DNA from: Alloyangia pacifica | GTDB taxonomy: Bacteria; Pseudomonadota; Alphaproteobacteria; Rhodobacterales; Rhodobacteraceae | Direction of reading: 5' to 3' | Assembly: GCF_900116195.1 (NCBI RefSeq) | Contig: NZ_FOZW01000001.1 | Coordinates: forward strand, 496,001 to 560,000 | Length of the DNA: 64,000 nucleotides | Shown here: positions 11,995-20,816 of the stretch, one piece after another | Layout of the letters: each line of letters starts with the position of its first letter | How positions within the stretch are numbered: position 1 is the stretch's first letter | The notes under the pieces: model-generated | Told to the model about the DNA's origin: nothing | What the model saw: the letters and a program-made list of their open reading frames with translations, nothing else | Databases searched by the model: none | Position numbers and translations under genes: made by a program

Positions 11995-13506
11995 TCAGTC
12001 GATCGCTTGATCCTGCAGAGCCTTCCGGCGCAGCTTGCCATTGGCGTTGCGCGGCAGGGCCTCGACACGCACCCAGGTGCGCGGCTGCTTGTAGCGGGCG
12101 AGCCTTTCGGCGGCGGCGGCTTGAAGCGCGTCCTCGTCGATTGGCGCGTCGGAGACGTAGAAGGCGGCGATGACACGCACATCCTCCTTGATCGCAAGAT
12201 CGGTGACCGCCAGCTCGAGCACGCCGGGCAGGTCCGCGAGCGCCGCTTCGACCTCCAGCGGTGAGACCCGGTAGCCGCCCGCGTTCATCATGTCGTCGTC
12301 GCGGCCAAGATAGGTGATGGAGGCGCCTTCGCCCATGGTCACCTGGTCGCCGGTCAGGAACCAGTCTCCGGCAAAGCGCGCCTCGGTCTCGTCCGGGGCA
12401 CCAATGTAGCCCAGCATCAGCCCCGGATCGCCGCGGTGAACGGCGAGGGTGCCTGGCTCGTTCAGGGCAACGGGGGTGTGGTCCGGCCCAAGCACGGCCA
12501 CGCGCCGCCCGGCTTGCGGGCGGCCCAGCGTTCCGGGGAGGGCGGGGGTTTCGGGAGAGCCTGAAATGAAGGTCGAGCATTCGGACATGCCGAAGGCCTC
12601 GTAGATCTCGCTGCCCGTCGCCGCGCGCCAGCTGTCGCGGATCGTGTTGGAGAGTTTCTCCCCGGCCGAGAGTGCGTGGCGCAGTTTGGGCAGCGGCGGC
12701 ACGGGGTATTTCAGGACTTGCCGAAACACGCCCGGAGCGGCGGCGAAGAGGCTGGCGTCGTTGCGCTTCATCAGCAGCGCCAGCTGCGCGGGGTCAGTGC
12801 CGGCCTTGGGGATCAGCGCGGTGGCGCCGCGGGTCCAGGGATCCATCAGCCCGGTGCCCAGCGTGTAGGTCCAGTTGAAGGCCCCGGCGTGCAGCAGCCG
12901 GTCCGAAGGAAGCAGCCCGTACCAGCCTTCCATCATCATCTGCCGTGCCCAGATCGCGCGGTGGGCATGGCCCACGGCGCGCGGCACACCCGAGGTGCCC
13001 GAGGTGTAGATGATGTAGGCGAGCCGCTCCGGGTCGCCCATCGCATAGTCGGCGGGGGGCAGATCGTGCCAGCTGGTGAAGGTTTCGGCGGTGTGGACCG
13101 GGATGTCTGCTGGCGGGCAGGCGATGCCCTCGGCGCGCAGCACAGCGGCGGGAGAAAGCTGCGCCAGGATGCGCGCCACCTCCGGCTCGGTCAGCTGCGA
13201 AGAGGTCGGCACCGGCACGATGCCCGCAGCGATTGCGCCGAGATAGGCGATGGGGAAATCGACCGTATTGCCGAGCCGCAGCAGCACGATCTGGCCCGGC
13301 TCGATACCGGCTTGCAGCAGCCCCGTGGCGGTGCCGCGTATGGCTGCGATCAGCCTGGCGTAGGACCAGCGCTCGGCCCCCGTGGGGCGCAGGATCGACA
13401 GGGCGATCTTGTCGGGCGTGGCTTCGCCCGCCGCGAGCACATGGGCGGCGAGATTGAATGGTGCGGGACAGGGGGCGAAGGTGCCCTCATCGAAAACGGA
13501 CAGCAT
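11995..13506 (-). CDS. AMP-forming acyl-CoA synthetase (AMP-binding family)
   Basis: 503-residue member of the ANL adenylating superfamily. The ATP phosphate-binding loop YTSGTSGVPRAV lies in the N-terminal half, YEAFGMSE is the A5-type motif, and the C-terminal lid carries GRDDDMMNAGGYRVSP and the catalytic-lysine motif NANGKLRRKAL close to the end. These enzymes activate a carboxylic acid to an acyl-adenylate and then to its CoA thioester; the acid cannot be identified from sequence. The ATG at 13506 is chosen because family similarity begins there; a start 63 bp upstream is possible. It is divergent from an XRE-cupin regulator, a common regulator/enzyme pairing. Confidence 0.85.
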   Translation of the reverse strand: MLSVFDEGTFAPCPAPFNLAAHVLAAGEATPDKIALSILRPTGAERWSYARLIAAIRGTATGLLQAGIEPGQIVLLRLGNTVDFPIAYLGAIAAGIVPVPTSSQLTEPEVARILAQLSPAAVLRAEGIACPPADIPVHTAETFTSWHDLPPADYAMGDPERLAYIIYTSGTSGVPRAVGHAHRAIWARQMMMEGWYGLLPSDRLLHAGAFNWTYTLGTGLMDPWTRGATALIPKAGTDPAQLALLMKRNDASLFAAAPGVFRQVLKYPVPPLPKLRHALSAGEKLSNTIRDSWRAATGSEIYEAFGMSECSTFISGSPETPALPGTLGRPQAGRRVAVLGPDHTPVALNEPGTLAVHRGDPGLMLGYIGAPDETEARFAGDWFLTGDQVTMGEGASITYLGRDDDMMNAGGYRVSPLEVEAALADLPGVLELAVTDLAIKEDVRVIAAFYVSDAPIDEDALQAAAAERLARYKQPRTWVRVEALPRNANGKLRRKALQDQAID

Positions 13507-13583
13507 GGGAAAAGGCTTAGGCAGCGCGCAGGAGTCGCGCAAGCCCGCTGCAAGCGCCATTGCAAGCATCGCGGCGGAAGGCT

Positions 13584-14216
13584 ATGGCAATCCCCATGTC
13601 GCGCGATCCCCGTACCCTCATCCGCATTGCCCGCGAGTCCGGCCAGGAACAGACCGCCGAGCCGCTCGATCTGGGCGCGCGCGTGCGCGAGTTGCGCAAG
13701 GAACGGGACTGGACGCTGGAGCAGGCTGCACGGCAGGCCGGGCTGGCGCGTTCGACGCTGTCGAAAATCGAGAACGGCCAGATGTCTCCGACGTACGAGG
13801 CGCTGAAGAAGCTGGCCGTCGGGCTCGACATCTCGGTGCCGCAACTCTTCACACCGCCGAAGCGCGAGCAGGTCTCTGGCCGGATGGTGCACGTCAAGGA
13901 CGGCGAGGGGCTGCATCAGGTCACCACGACCTACGAGCATGAGCTGCTTGCCGAAACGCTGACCCGTAAGAAGATGCTGCCGTATCGTGCCCGGGTCCGG
14001 GCGCGGTCGATGGATGAATTTGATGGATGGGTGCGGCACGATGGCGAGGAATTCCTCTACGTGCTGACCGGGGTCGCGATGCTCTACACCGAGTTCTACG
14101 AGCCCATCGAGATGCGCCGCGGCGATTCAGCCTATTACGACGCCTCGATGGGGCACAATGTCGTGTCGGTCAGCGCAGAGGATGCGACCATCCTCTGGGT
14201 CACTTCGCTGACCTGA
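13584..14216 (+). CDS. XRE-family regulator with C-terminal cupin domain
   Basis: About 210 residues. The N-terminal helix-turn-helix LEQAARQAGLARSTLSKIE is followed by a linker and a small-molecule-binding cupin barrel with DGEEFLYVLTGVA and RRGDSAYYDASMGH. Such proteins bind a metabolite in the cupin and control adjacent catabolic genes, so the divergent acyl-CoA synthetase 77 bp away is the likeliest target (inference). The start is uncertain: ATG at 13584 follows GGAAGG closely, and ATG at 13596 is an alternative. Confidence 0.88.
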   Translation: MAIPMSRDPRTLIRIARESGQEQTAEPLDLGARVRELRKERDWTLEQAARQAGLARSTLSKIENGQMSPTYEALKKLAVGLDISVPQLFTPPKREQVSGRMVHVKDGEGLHQVTTTYEHELLAETLTRKKMLPYRARVRARSMDEFDGWVRHDGEEFLYVLTGVAMLYTEFYEPIEMRRGDSAYYDASMGHNVVSVSAEDATILWVTSLT

Positions 14217-14223
14217 GCAGGTC

Positions 14224-14239
14224 CGGGGCGCGTGGCCCC
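14224..14239. terminator. Short GC hairpin between the XRE-cupin gene and the CsbD-like gene
   Basis: CGGGGC (14224-14229) pairs with GCCCCG (14235-14240) around GCGTG, just after the XRE-cupin stop and between two convergent genes. The stem is short and there is no clear T run, so it is a weak terminator call. Confidence 0.35.
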
Positions 14240-14267
14240 GCATCTCCGGCAAGTCTGAAAGGCAGGA

Positions 14268-14498
14268 TCAGCCTGCAAGACGATCCAGCTGCTGCGCGGC
14301 GCTCTGGGCGAAAAGCCAGTCATCGAGTTCGCGCTCTGCCTCGAGCAGGGTCAGGTCATGCCGATCGGCAATTTCCTGTGCGACAGCCCCGCGGTCGGGG
14401 CGTTGGCGGCGCAGCGACTCGGCTTCGAGCTGCGGGAAACGCTGGGCGAGGCGCTCTGCGGTGAGGCCCCAGTTGCGGGTGATGCTCTGCCAATTCAT
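14268..14498 (-). CDS. CsbD-like small stress protein
   Basis: 76 residues, starting MNWQSITRNWGLTAERL. The pattern M-N-W-x2-I-x2-NW, a central loop, then EIADRHDLTLLEAERELDDW follows the CsbD fold (short helical protein of the general stress response, function unknown), although the central residues are diverged. A start three codons upstream at 14507 is possible; AGGAG lies 2 nt before it and 11 nt before the chosen ATG. The upstream region carries an EcfG-like promoter and a LexA-like box, both fitting stress control. Confidence 0.65.
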   Translation of the reverse strand: MNWQSITRNWGLTAERLAQRFPQLEAESLRRQRPDRGAVAQEIADRHDLTLLEAERELDDWLFAQSAAQQLDRLAG

Positions 14499-14574
14499 GT
14501 GTCTCATGACTCCTGAAGGTTTCAGTATCAGTCCGGTTCTTGCTGTGACCGGCTCAACCTGAGCGGCACGGTGC

Positions 14575-14589
14575 GAACCTGATGCGAAC
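14575..14589 (-). promoter_or_regulatory. LexA-like box overlapping the CsbD-like gene's -10 region
   Basis: GAAC (14575-14578) and GAAC (14586-14589) are separated by exactly 7 bp, the alphaproteobacterial LexA spacing (GTTC-N7-GTTC on the minus strand). The right half overlaps the predicted -10 element CGTT. A match of this size can arise by chance: about two per 64 kb on both strands, about 0.2 in intergenic DNA (my estimate). Confidence 0.4.
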
Positions 14590-14612
14590 GAATGCGCCGG
14601 GAATAGTGTTCC
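14587..14612 (-). promoter_or_regulatory. EcfG-like general-stress promoter of the CsbD-like gene
   Basis: On the minus strand GGAAC (14612-14608), 17 bp, then CGTT (14590-14587), the consensus bound by the alphaproteobacterial general-stress sigma factor EcfG. The predicted transcript starts near 14580, about 80 nt before the start codon. Confidence 0.55.
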
Positions 14613-14796
14613 CGACACGAACCGGGCCGGAGGTCCCTCGGGCGCGTCAATCAGGGAGATTGAACCGGCTGGGACACGGTCGTCGGCGGTGACGTTCACC
14701 TAAGATGAGACAGGGAAATTACCATAGCGTTAGACTGCGACATGCCGTCCATTCGGCCAAAGCCCGCGCAGGCGGGGCTGCTCTCGGCCAAAGGTT

Positions 14797-14822
14797 GCTG
14801 ACCCCGCCGGGGCGGGATCAGC
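14797..14822 (-). terminator. Hairpin downstream of livM, probable operon terminator
   Basis: GCTGACCCCGCC (14797-14808) pairs with GGCGGGATCAGC (14811-14822) over 12 bp with one G-T pair and a 2-base loop. It lies just after the livM stop in the minus direction; the following minus-strand sequence AACCTTTGG is only weakly T-rich. Confidence 0.55.
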
Positions 14823-14830
14823 AGGGTCTC

Positions 14831-16123
14831 TCACTTCTCGGGGAGCAGGCCGCGCGGCGCAAAACGTAGCACCAGCAGCAGGATCACCCCCATGGTCAGC
14901 AGCCGCATGTGCTGCACGCTGTCCTGAAGATGCGCCTTGATCGCCGAGCCCTCGGCCATGCCGGAGGTGATGAGGTTCATCACGAACTGGCCCATCGGCT
15001 CGACCTGCACCCAGAGGAACCAGATCAGGAAACCGCCAAGCACGGCGCCGAGGTTGTTGCCCGAGCCGCCGACGATGACCATCACCCAGATCAGGAAGGT
15101 GTAGCGCAACGGCTGGTAGGTGCCCGGAGTGAGCTGACCGTCGAGCGTGGTCATCATCGCGCCGGCCATGCCGCAGAGCGCGCAGCCGAGCACGAAGATC
15201 TGCAGGTGGCGGCGGGTGACGTCCTTGCCCATCGCCTCGGCCGCGGTCTCGTTGTCGCGGATCGCACGCATCATCCGGCCCCAGGGCGACTTCAGCGCCA
15301 GCTGGGCGAGGACCAGCAGGACCACCAGCACCGCGGTGAAGAGCAGCGAATAGCCCAGCTTCACCGCCAGCGTCGAGGCGGTGGTGGCGTCGAGGCCGAG
15401 GCTGCTCGCGGTCTCGGCAAAGCCAGGGTCGGCCTGCAGGTCGATCTCGTAGGGCACCGGGCGGGGCAGGCCGATGACGTTCTTCACGCCGCGCGCCAGC
15501 CAGTCCTCGTTCTTCAGCACCGCGATGATGATCTCGGCGATGCCGAGCGTGGCGATGGCCAGGTAGTCCGACCGCAGCCCGAGGGCGGTCTTGCCGATCG
15601 CCCAGGCCACGCCCGCCGCCATCACCCCGCCGATCGGCCAGGCCAGCAGCACCGGCAGGCCCAGTCCGCCGAGATAGCCGGTGGCCGCCGGGTTCACCGC
15701 CTCGATGGCATCCACAGCCGGGTCGAGCAGCGCGCGGTAGGCAAAGAAGCCCGCCACGGTGATCGCCGCCACGGCCCAGCCGCGCAGGCCCTTGCCGAGC
15801 TTCTTCCATGCCAGCACCGCCGCGACCACGACGGCCACACCGAACGCCAGAGCGCCGATGACCCGCGGTCCGCCGGCGGCAAAGGCCTCGGGCACCGGGG
15901 CCATGGAGACCAGCACCACGGCCAGCCCGCCGACGGCGACAAAGCCCATGACGCCGACGTTGAACAGCCCGGCAAGGCCCCATTGCAGGTTGACCCCAAG
16001 CGCCATGATCGCGCTCACCAGGCCCATGTTGAGGATGATCAGCGCCGAGTTCCAGCTCTGCAGGAAGCCGGTGCCGAGGATCAGCGCTGCGACCAGCGCG
16101 AAGAGACCAATGGTGCGGGTCAT
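14831..16123 (-). CDS. livM: Branched-chain-amino-acid-type ABC transporter permease LivM
   Basis: 430-residue inner-membrane permease with about ten hydrophobic segments and the LivM signature region around RSDYLAIATLGIAEII, then MRAIRDNETAAEAMGKDV, the cytoplasmic coupling loop that contacts the ATPases. It is longer than E. coli LivM; the extra length is mainly a periplasmic insert (about 208-250). It forms the translocation pore with LivH. The start codon overlaps the livH stop by 4 bp (ATGA), so translation is coupled. Last gene of the operon. Confidence 0.92.
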   Translation of the reverse strand: MTRTIGLFALVAALILGTGFLQSWNSALIILNMGLVSAIMALGVNLQWGLAGLFNVGVMGFVAVGGLAVVLVSMAPVPEAFAAGGPRVIGALAFGVAVVVAAVLAWKKLGKGLRGWAVAAITVAGFFAYRALLDPAVDAIEAVNPAATGYLGGLGLPVLLAWPIGGVMAAGVAWAIGKTALGLRSDYLAIATLGIAEIIIAVLKNEDWLARGVKNVIGLPRPVPYEIDLQADPGFAETASSLGLDATTASTLAVKLGYSLLFTAVLVVLLVLAQLALKSPWGRMMRAIRDNETAAEAMGKDVTRRHLQIFVLGCALCGMAGAMMTTLDGQLTPGTYQPLRYTFLIWVMVIVGGSGNNLGAVLGGFLIWFLWVQVEPMGQFVMNLITSGMAEGSAIKAHLQDSVQHMRLLTMGVILLLVLRFAPRGLLPEK

Positions 16124-17130
16124 ATGGTCTGCCCCTTGAACAGTCCGGTCGGGCGGAACAGCAGGACGATCACCAGGATCACGAAGCTGACCGCGAATTT
16201 GTAGTCGGTGGAGAGCAGCTGCACGAGCCCGTCCGGCTCCAGGCTTTCGGGCATCATGTAGCCCAGCACCTTCTTCCAGGCGTAGGTGATGCCAACCTCG
16301 GAAAAGGCGATGACGAAGCCGCCGGCGATGGCGCCGAGCGGGTTGCCGATGCCGCCGACGATGGCCGCCGCGAAGATCGGCAGCAGCAGCTGGAAGTAGG
16401 TGAAGGGCTTGAAGCTCTTGTCGAGCCCGTAGAGCACGCCCGCGATGGTCGCCAGCGCCGCCACGATCAGCCAGGTCACCGTCACCACGCGCTCGGGGTT
16501 GATCCCCGAGAGCAGCGCCAGGTCCTCGTTGTCGGAATAGGCCCGCATGGACTTGCCGGTGCGCGTGCGGTTGAGGAACCAGAAGAGCAGCGCCACGGTG
16601 ATCAGTGCCACCACCATGGTCAGCGCCTGGGTGGTCTTGATCGCCAGCCCCTCGTCGAGGCCGGTCATCACCTTGAAATCGCGCGCTGAAATCAGGAAGC
16701 GCTCGCCGTCGGCGAAGTTCTGGTCATCGGGGCCGATGATGAAGCGGGTGAGCCCGTTGTAGACGAACATGATGCCCATCGAGACGATCACCAGGATCAC
16801 CGGCTTGGCCTTCTGCGCGCGGTAGAAGCGGTAGACCACCCGGTCGGTCGCCAGCACCAGCACGGCGGCCCCGGCGATGCCGACGGGGATGGCGAGCAGC
16901 GCGGTCGGCAGCGGCCCGAGGCTCACCCCGGCGGCTTGCAGACCCCAGGTGGCCAGCACGGCGCACATGGTGCCCCAGGCCATGGTGTCGCCATGGGCGA
17001 AGTTGGAGAAACGCAGGATTGCGTAGATGAGCGTCACGCCGAGCGCGCCGAGCGCCAGCTGGCTGCCGTAGGCGAGCGCCGGGACGATGACGAAATTGGC
17101 CAGGGCCACGAATGCGTTGAGGAAGTCCAT
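16120..17130 (-). CDS. livH: Branched-chain-amino-acid-type ABC transporter permease LivH
   Basis: 336-residue inner-membrane permease with about eight membrane spans. Typical LivH segments are TLIYAILRFSNFAHGD (N-terminal), MRAYSDNEDLALLSGINPE (coupling loop) and GGIGNPLGAIAGG near the C-terminus. It pairs with LivM to carry the ligand delivered by the periplasmic binding protein. The start overlaps the stop of the small exported protein gene upstream by one base (TGATG), and the end overlaps livM (ATGA). Confidence 0.93.
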   Translation of the reverse strand: MDFLNAFVALANFVIVPALAYGSQLALGALGVTLIYAILRFSNFAHGDTMAWGTMCAVLATWGLQAAGVSLGPLPTALLAIPVGIAGAAVLVLATDRVVYRFYRAQKAKPVILVIVSMGIMFVYNGLTRFIIGPDDQNFADGERFLISARDFKVMTGLDEGLAIKTTQALTMVVALITVALLFWFLNRTRTGKSMRAYSDNEDLALLSGINPERVVTVTWLIVAALATIAGVLYGLDKSFKPFTYFQLLLPIFAAAIVGGIGNPLGAIAGGFVIAFSEVGITYAWKKVLGYMMPESLEPDGLVQLLSTDYKFAVSFVILVIVLLFRPTGLFKGQTI

Positions 17131-17534
17131 CAGGGCAGGATCCTGCAGGTCAGAAAGTCAATTTCCGCCGAGGGCGGCGCATCGGTGCCGCTCCGGGTGG
17201 TCTGGCGCGTCCAGAGCGCCGTGGTTTCGCTGGTCAGGCTGAGCGCCATGCGCGTGCCCTCGGACGGCTGCCAGAGGAACGGCCCGGCGAAGCCGAGCGC
17301 CGCGGCGGGCAGGGCCTCGGCGCCGTCGACGCTCACCTCATAGTCGCCGGCGCCTGCCGCATCCGTCTCCAAGGGGGCGAGGGTGAAAGCGACGGGCCCT
17401 TCGCCCGCGGCGCAGATTCCCGCCTCGGAGCAGACGGTGACAAGGCTGCAGTCGAGGTTCAGCCGCGCGCCCTCGGCGAGAGCGCCGGAGCACAGCCCCG
17501 ACAAGGCCGCCGTCGCGAGTGTCAGCCGCTTCAT
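17130..17534 (-). CDS. Small exported protein of unknown function inside the liv operon
   Basis: 134 residues. The N-terminal signal peptide (MKRLTLATAALSGLCSGALA) indicates export; the mature part contains cysteine pairs (CSLVTVC and SEAGICAAG) and a late Cys in FLTCRILP, probably disulfide-bonded. I recognise no domain. It is embedded between livF and livH with a TGATG stop-start overlap to livH, so it is made together with the transporter and could assist ligand capture or periplasmic assembly (inference). Confidence 0.75.
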   Translation of the reverse strand: MKRLTLATAALSGLCSGALAEGARLNLDCSLVTVCSEAGICAAGEGPVAFTLAPLETDAAGAGDYEVSVDGAEALPAAALGFAGPFLWQPSEGTRMALSLTSETTALWTRQTTRSGTDAPPSAEIDFLTCRILP

Positions 17535-17553
17535 CGTTCCGAAATTACGCACC

Positions 17554-18378
17554 TCAGCCACCGAGGAAGCTCCGCCGTACGTCGGGATCGGCCAGCAACT
17601 CCTGGCCGGTGCCGGTGAAGGCATTGCCGCCCTGAACCAGCACGTAGCCCTTGTCGGCGATCTCCAGCGCCTGCCGGGCGTTCTGCTCGACCATCAGGAT
17701 CGGGATGCCGGTGCGCGCCACCTCGAGGATGCGGTCGAACAGCTCGTCCATCACGATGGGCGAGACGCCCGCCGTCGGCTCGTCGAGCATCAGCACCTTC
17801 GGGCGGGTCATCAGCGCGCGGCCAACGGCCACCTGCTGACGCTGACCGCCCGAGAGCTCGCCCGCCGCCTGCCGGCGCTTGTCGCGCAGGATCGGGAACA
17901 GCGTGTAGACCTGTTCCATGGTGTCGCGGAAGTCATCCTTGCGGATGAAGGCGCCCATCTCGAGGTTCTCCTCGACGGTCATCGAGGGGAAGATGTTGCG
18001 CACCTGCGGCACGAAGCCCATGCCGCGCTTCACCCGGTCCTGCGGCGACAGCGCGGTGATGTCCTCGCCATCGAGCCGGACCGAGCCCGAGCGCAGATCG
18101 AGCATGCCGAAGACCGCCTTCATGGCGGTGGACTTGCCGGCGCCGTTCGGCCCGACGATGACGGCGATCTCGCCGCGCTCGACGGCGATAGTGCAGCCAT
18201 GCAGGATGTCGGCGCCCTTGCCGTAGCCGCCGGTCATCGCGTCGCCGATGAGGAAGGGCCCGCCGGGGGCGGCATGGGCCGCGCCGCCGGGCTTGACGGG
18301 CCAGGCGTCGCCCATGCCCGCGGGATTGGTGATCGAGCGGTCCTTGTTGCCGCGATCTCCGTAGGTCTCGCCGCTCAT
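17554..18378 (-). CDS. livF: Branched-chain-amino-acid-type ABC transporter ATPase LivF
   Basis: 274-residue ATP-binding subunit. Walker A GPNGAGKST, Q-loop region FVPQVRNIFPSMTVEENL, ABC signature LSGGQRQQ, Walker B VLMLDEPTAG and the switch His-equivalent region MVEQNARQAL are all present; the MVEQN variant is typical of LivF. The first 45 residues are an extra N-terminal segment before the ATPase fold. It powers LivH/LivM together with LivG. It ends 19 bp before the small exported protein gene and is separated from livG by 139 bp that contain a repeat element. Confidence 0.93.
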   Translation of the reverse strand: MSGETYGDRGNKDRSITNPAGMGDAWPVKPGGAAHAAPGGPFLIGDAMTGGYGKGADILHGCTIAVERGEIAVIVGPNGAGKSTAMKAVFGMLDLRSGSVRLDGEDITALSPQDRVKRGMGFVPQVRNIFPSMTVEENLEMGAFIRKDDFRDTMEQVYTLFPILRDKRRQAAGELSGGQRQQVAVGRALMTRPKVLMLDEPTAGVSPIVMDELFDRILEVARTGIPILMVEQNARQALEIADKGYVLVQGGNAFTGTGQELLADPDVRRSFLGG

Positions 18379-18391
18379 GCTGCGCCCGCCT

Positions 18392-18452
18392 CTTCTTCTC
18401 TTGCAAAATACGCCGGGGGAGCCGCGCGCAGCGCGGTGGGGGCGGAGCCCCC
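18392..18452 (-). repeat. GC-rich intergenic hairpin element, copy 1
   Basis: Begins CTTCTTCTCTT, continues through AAATACGCC and GGGGGAG, then an inner stem CCGCGC-GCA-GCGCGG, and ends with the self-complementary GGGGGCGGAGCCCCC. The second copy at 42977-43039 has the same frame but a different inner stem. It sits inside the liv operon between livG and livF. Strand is arbitrary. Confidence 0.8.
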
Positions 18453-18517
18453 TGCGTGACGAGCTGTACGCCTTTGGTCCGCGGGGGCCGAGCCGCCAAC
18501 TCTCTCGAACAAGCAGA

Positions 18518-19300
<783 letters not shown>

Positions 19301-19385
19301 ATCTTGGTTCCCCAGCGGGCCCGTTTTCGCCCGCGCTCTTGGTTATTTACAGCGCGTGTTCTTCCGCGCCCTTGGGTTGGAATGC

Positions 19386-19407
19386 GCCCGGGGCAAACGC
19401 CCCGGGC
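19386..19407 (-). terminator. Intra-operon hairpin after the binding-protein gene
   Basis: Perfect 9-bp stem GCCCGGGGC/GCCCCGGGC (19386-19394 and 19399-19407) with loop AAAC, between the binding-protein stop and livG. With no T run it is likely a partial terminator or 3'-end protector that raises binding-protein mRNA over the downstream transporter genes. Confidence 0.6.
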
Positions 19408-19425
19408 ACGGTGGTCATAGGTCGC

Positions 19426-20610
19426 TTACTTGAAGGAAACGGTCTCGAAGGCGCCGTCCTTGATCTCGTAGTAGCGGTAGGTGCCGGCAGCCTCGCCCGG
19501 GCCGATCAGCTCGACGTTGGTGGCGCCGACGTAGTCGATGTCACCGCCGTTCTTGAGGATCTCCAGCGCCTTGCCCAGCTCGCCCGGCAGGATCGGCTCA
19601 CCCGGCGCGTTGGCGACGTCGAGGATGTTCGCGGCAACCGCGGCCGAGGAGGACTCGCCACCTTTGGCCATGGCCAGCGCGATCAGCGCGGCGGCGTCAT
19701 AGCTTTCGCGGGTGTAGGTGCTTTCGGCGTTGACGCCGGCGGCCTCGGCCACCTCGGCGAATTTGTCGGCGCCTTCACCTTCCGCCCAGGGCACCGAGCC
19801 GAAGGAGCCGTCGATGTCGCTGCCGAGATCGGCGAGCAGCGCGTCGGAATACATGCCGTCGCCCATGGCGAAGAGGTCGAAGGCACCGGTGTCGAGCGAG
19901 GCCTGGATCATGCCCTTGCCGCCCTGGTCCGAATAGCCCAGCACCACCAGCGCGTCGCCGCCGGCCGAGGCCAGCGCGCCGACTTCGGCGGAGTAGTCGG
20001 CCTTGCCGTCTTCATGCGGGGCCGCGAGGGTGATCTCGCCGCCGGCCGCGGTGAAGGCCGCCTCGAAGGCGTCGGCAAAGCCCTTGCCGTAGTCGTTGTT
20101 GGTGTAGGTCACCGCCACCGAGGAGATGCCGCGCTCGCCGAGGATACCGGCCAGCACTTCGCCCTGGCGGGCGTCGGAGGGGGCGGTGCGGAAGAACAGG
20201 CCATTGTCCTCGACCGAGGAGAGCGCCGGCGAGGTCGCCGAGGGCGAGATCATCGGCACGCCGTTCGGCACGGCGACGTTGGAGAGCACCGCACCGGTCA
20301 CGCCCGAGCAGTCGGCGCCCATGATCGCGACGATGCCGTCGGTGGTCACCAGGCGCTCGGCGGCGGCGGTGGCCGCGGCGCTGTCGATGCAGGTGGAGTC
20401 GGCGCGCACCGGAACCAGCGTCACGTTCTCGAGGAAGTTGCCGCTCTCGTTGACTTCCGCCAGCGCCAGCTCGGCGCTCCCCGCCATCGAGGGCGTCAGG
20501 GATTCGATCGGGCCGGTAAAGCCGAGGATGACGCCGATCTTGGCATCGTCCGCATAGGCGGCACCGGCGGTGGCAAGCGGAAGCGCAGAGGCCAGAAGCC
20601 ACTTCTTCAT
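19426..20610 (-). CDS. Periplasmic ligand-binding protein of the Liv-type ABC transporter
   Basis: 394 residues with a Sec signal peptide (cleavage near GAAYADD). The body is a type I periplasmic binding protein (Peripla_BP_6/LivJ-K class): the start KIGVILGFTGP, the hinge region MISPSATSPALSS and YTNNDYGKGFADAFEAAF are characteristic. It captures the substrate and delivers it to LivHM. The ligand is not certain: family members bind branched-chain amino acids, amides, urea or small aromatic acids. Upstream on the mRNA, CTCCCG and CGGGAG can pair in the leader (about 20622-20660). First gene of the operon. Confidence 0.9.
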   Translation of the reverse strand: MKKWLLASALPLATAGAAYADDAKIGVILGFTGPIESLTPSMAGSAELALAEVNESGNFLENVTLVPVRADSTCIDSAAATAAAERLVTTDGIVAIMGADCSGVTGAVLSNVAVPNGVPMISPSATSPALSSVEDNGLFFRTAPSDARQGEVLAGILGERGISSVAVTYTNNDYGKGFADAFEAAFTAAGGEITLAAPHEDGKADYSAEVGALASAGGDALVVLGYSDQGGKGMIQASLDTGAFDLFAMGDGMYSDALLADLGSDIDGSFGSVPWAEGEGADKFAEVAEAAGVNAESTYTRESYDAAALIALAMAKGGESSSAAVAANILDVANAPGEPILPGELGKALEILKNGGDIDYVGATNVELIGPGEAAGTYRYYEIKDGAFETVSFK

Positions 20611-20816
20611 GTGGTATCTCCCGAGTTGATTACTTGTTATTAAGCCGGGAGCCTATGCGGGCCTATTGCAAAAGAAAAGAGCGTTCAGCGCAGCAAAATT
20701 ACGCTCCAGTAACGTCAATTTCCGCGTCGAAACGGAAAGTATGTGTGTGCGCCGCCGTGGGGTAGATACCATGCGCCGCCGACGTGGTTCCCGCGCCCGC
20801 GGGGCAGTGCACGGGG

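Larger units (their letters stand above)
14499..14830. other. Gene-free interval between the CsbD-like gene and livM
   Basis: It holds the predicted stress promoter (14587-14612) and LexA-like box (14575-14589) of the CsbD-like gene, and on the far side the hairpin 14797-14822 downstream of livM. I see no protein-like open frame. Confidence 0.6.
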
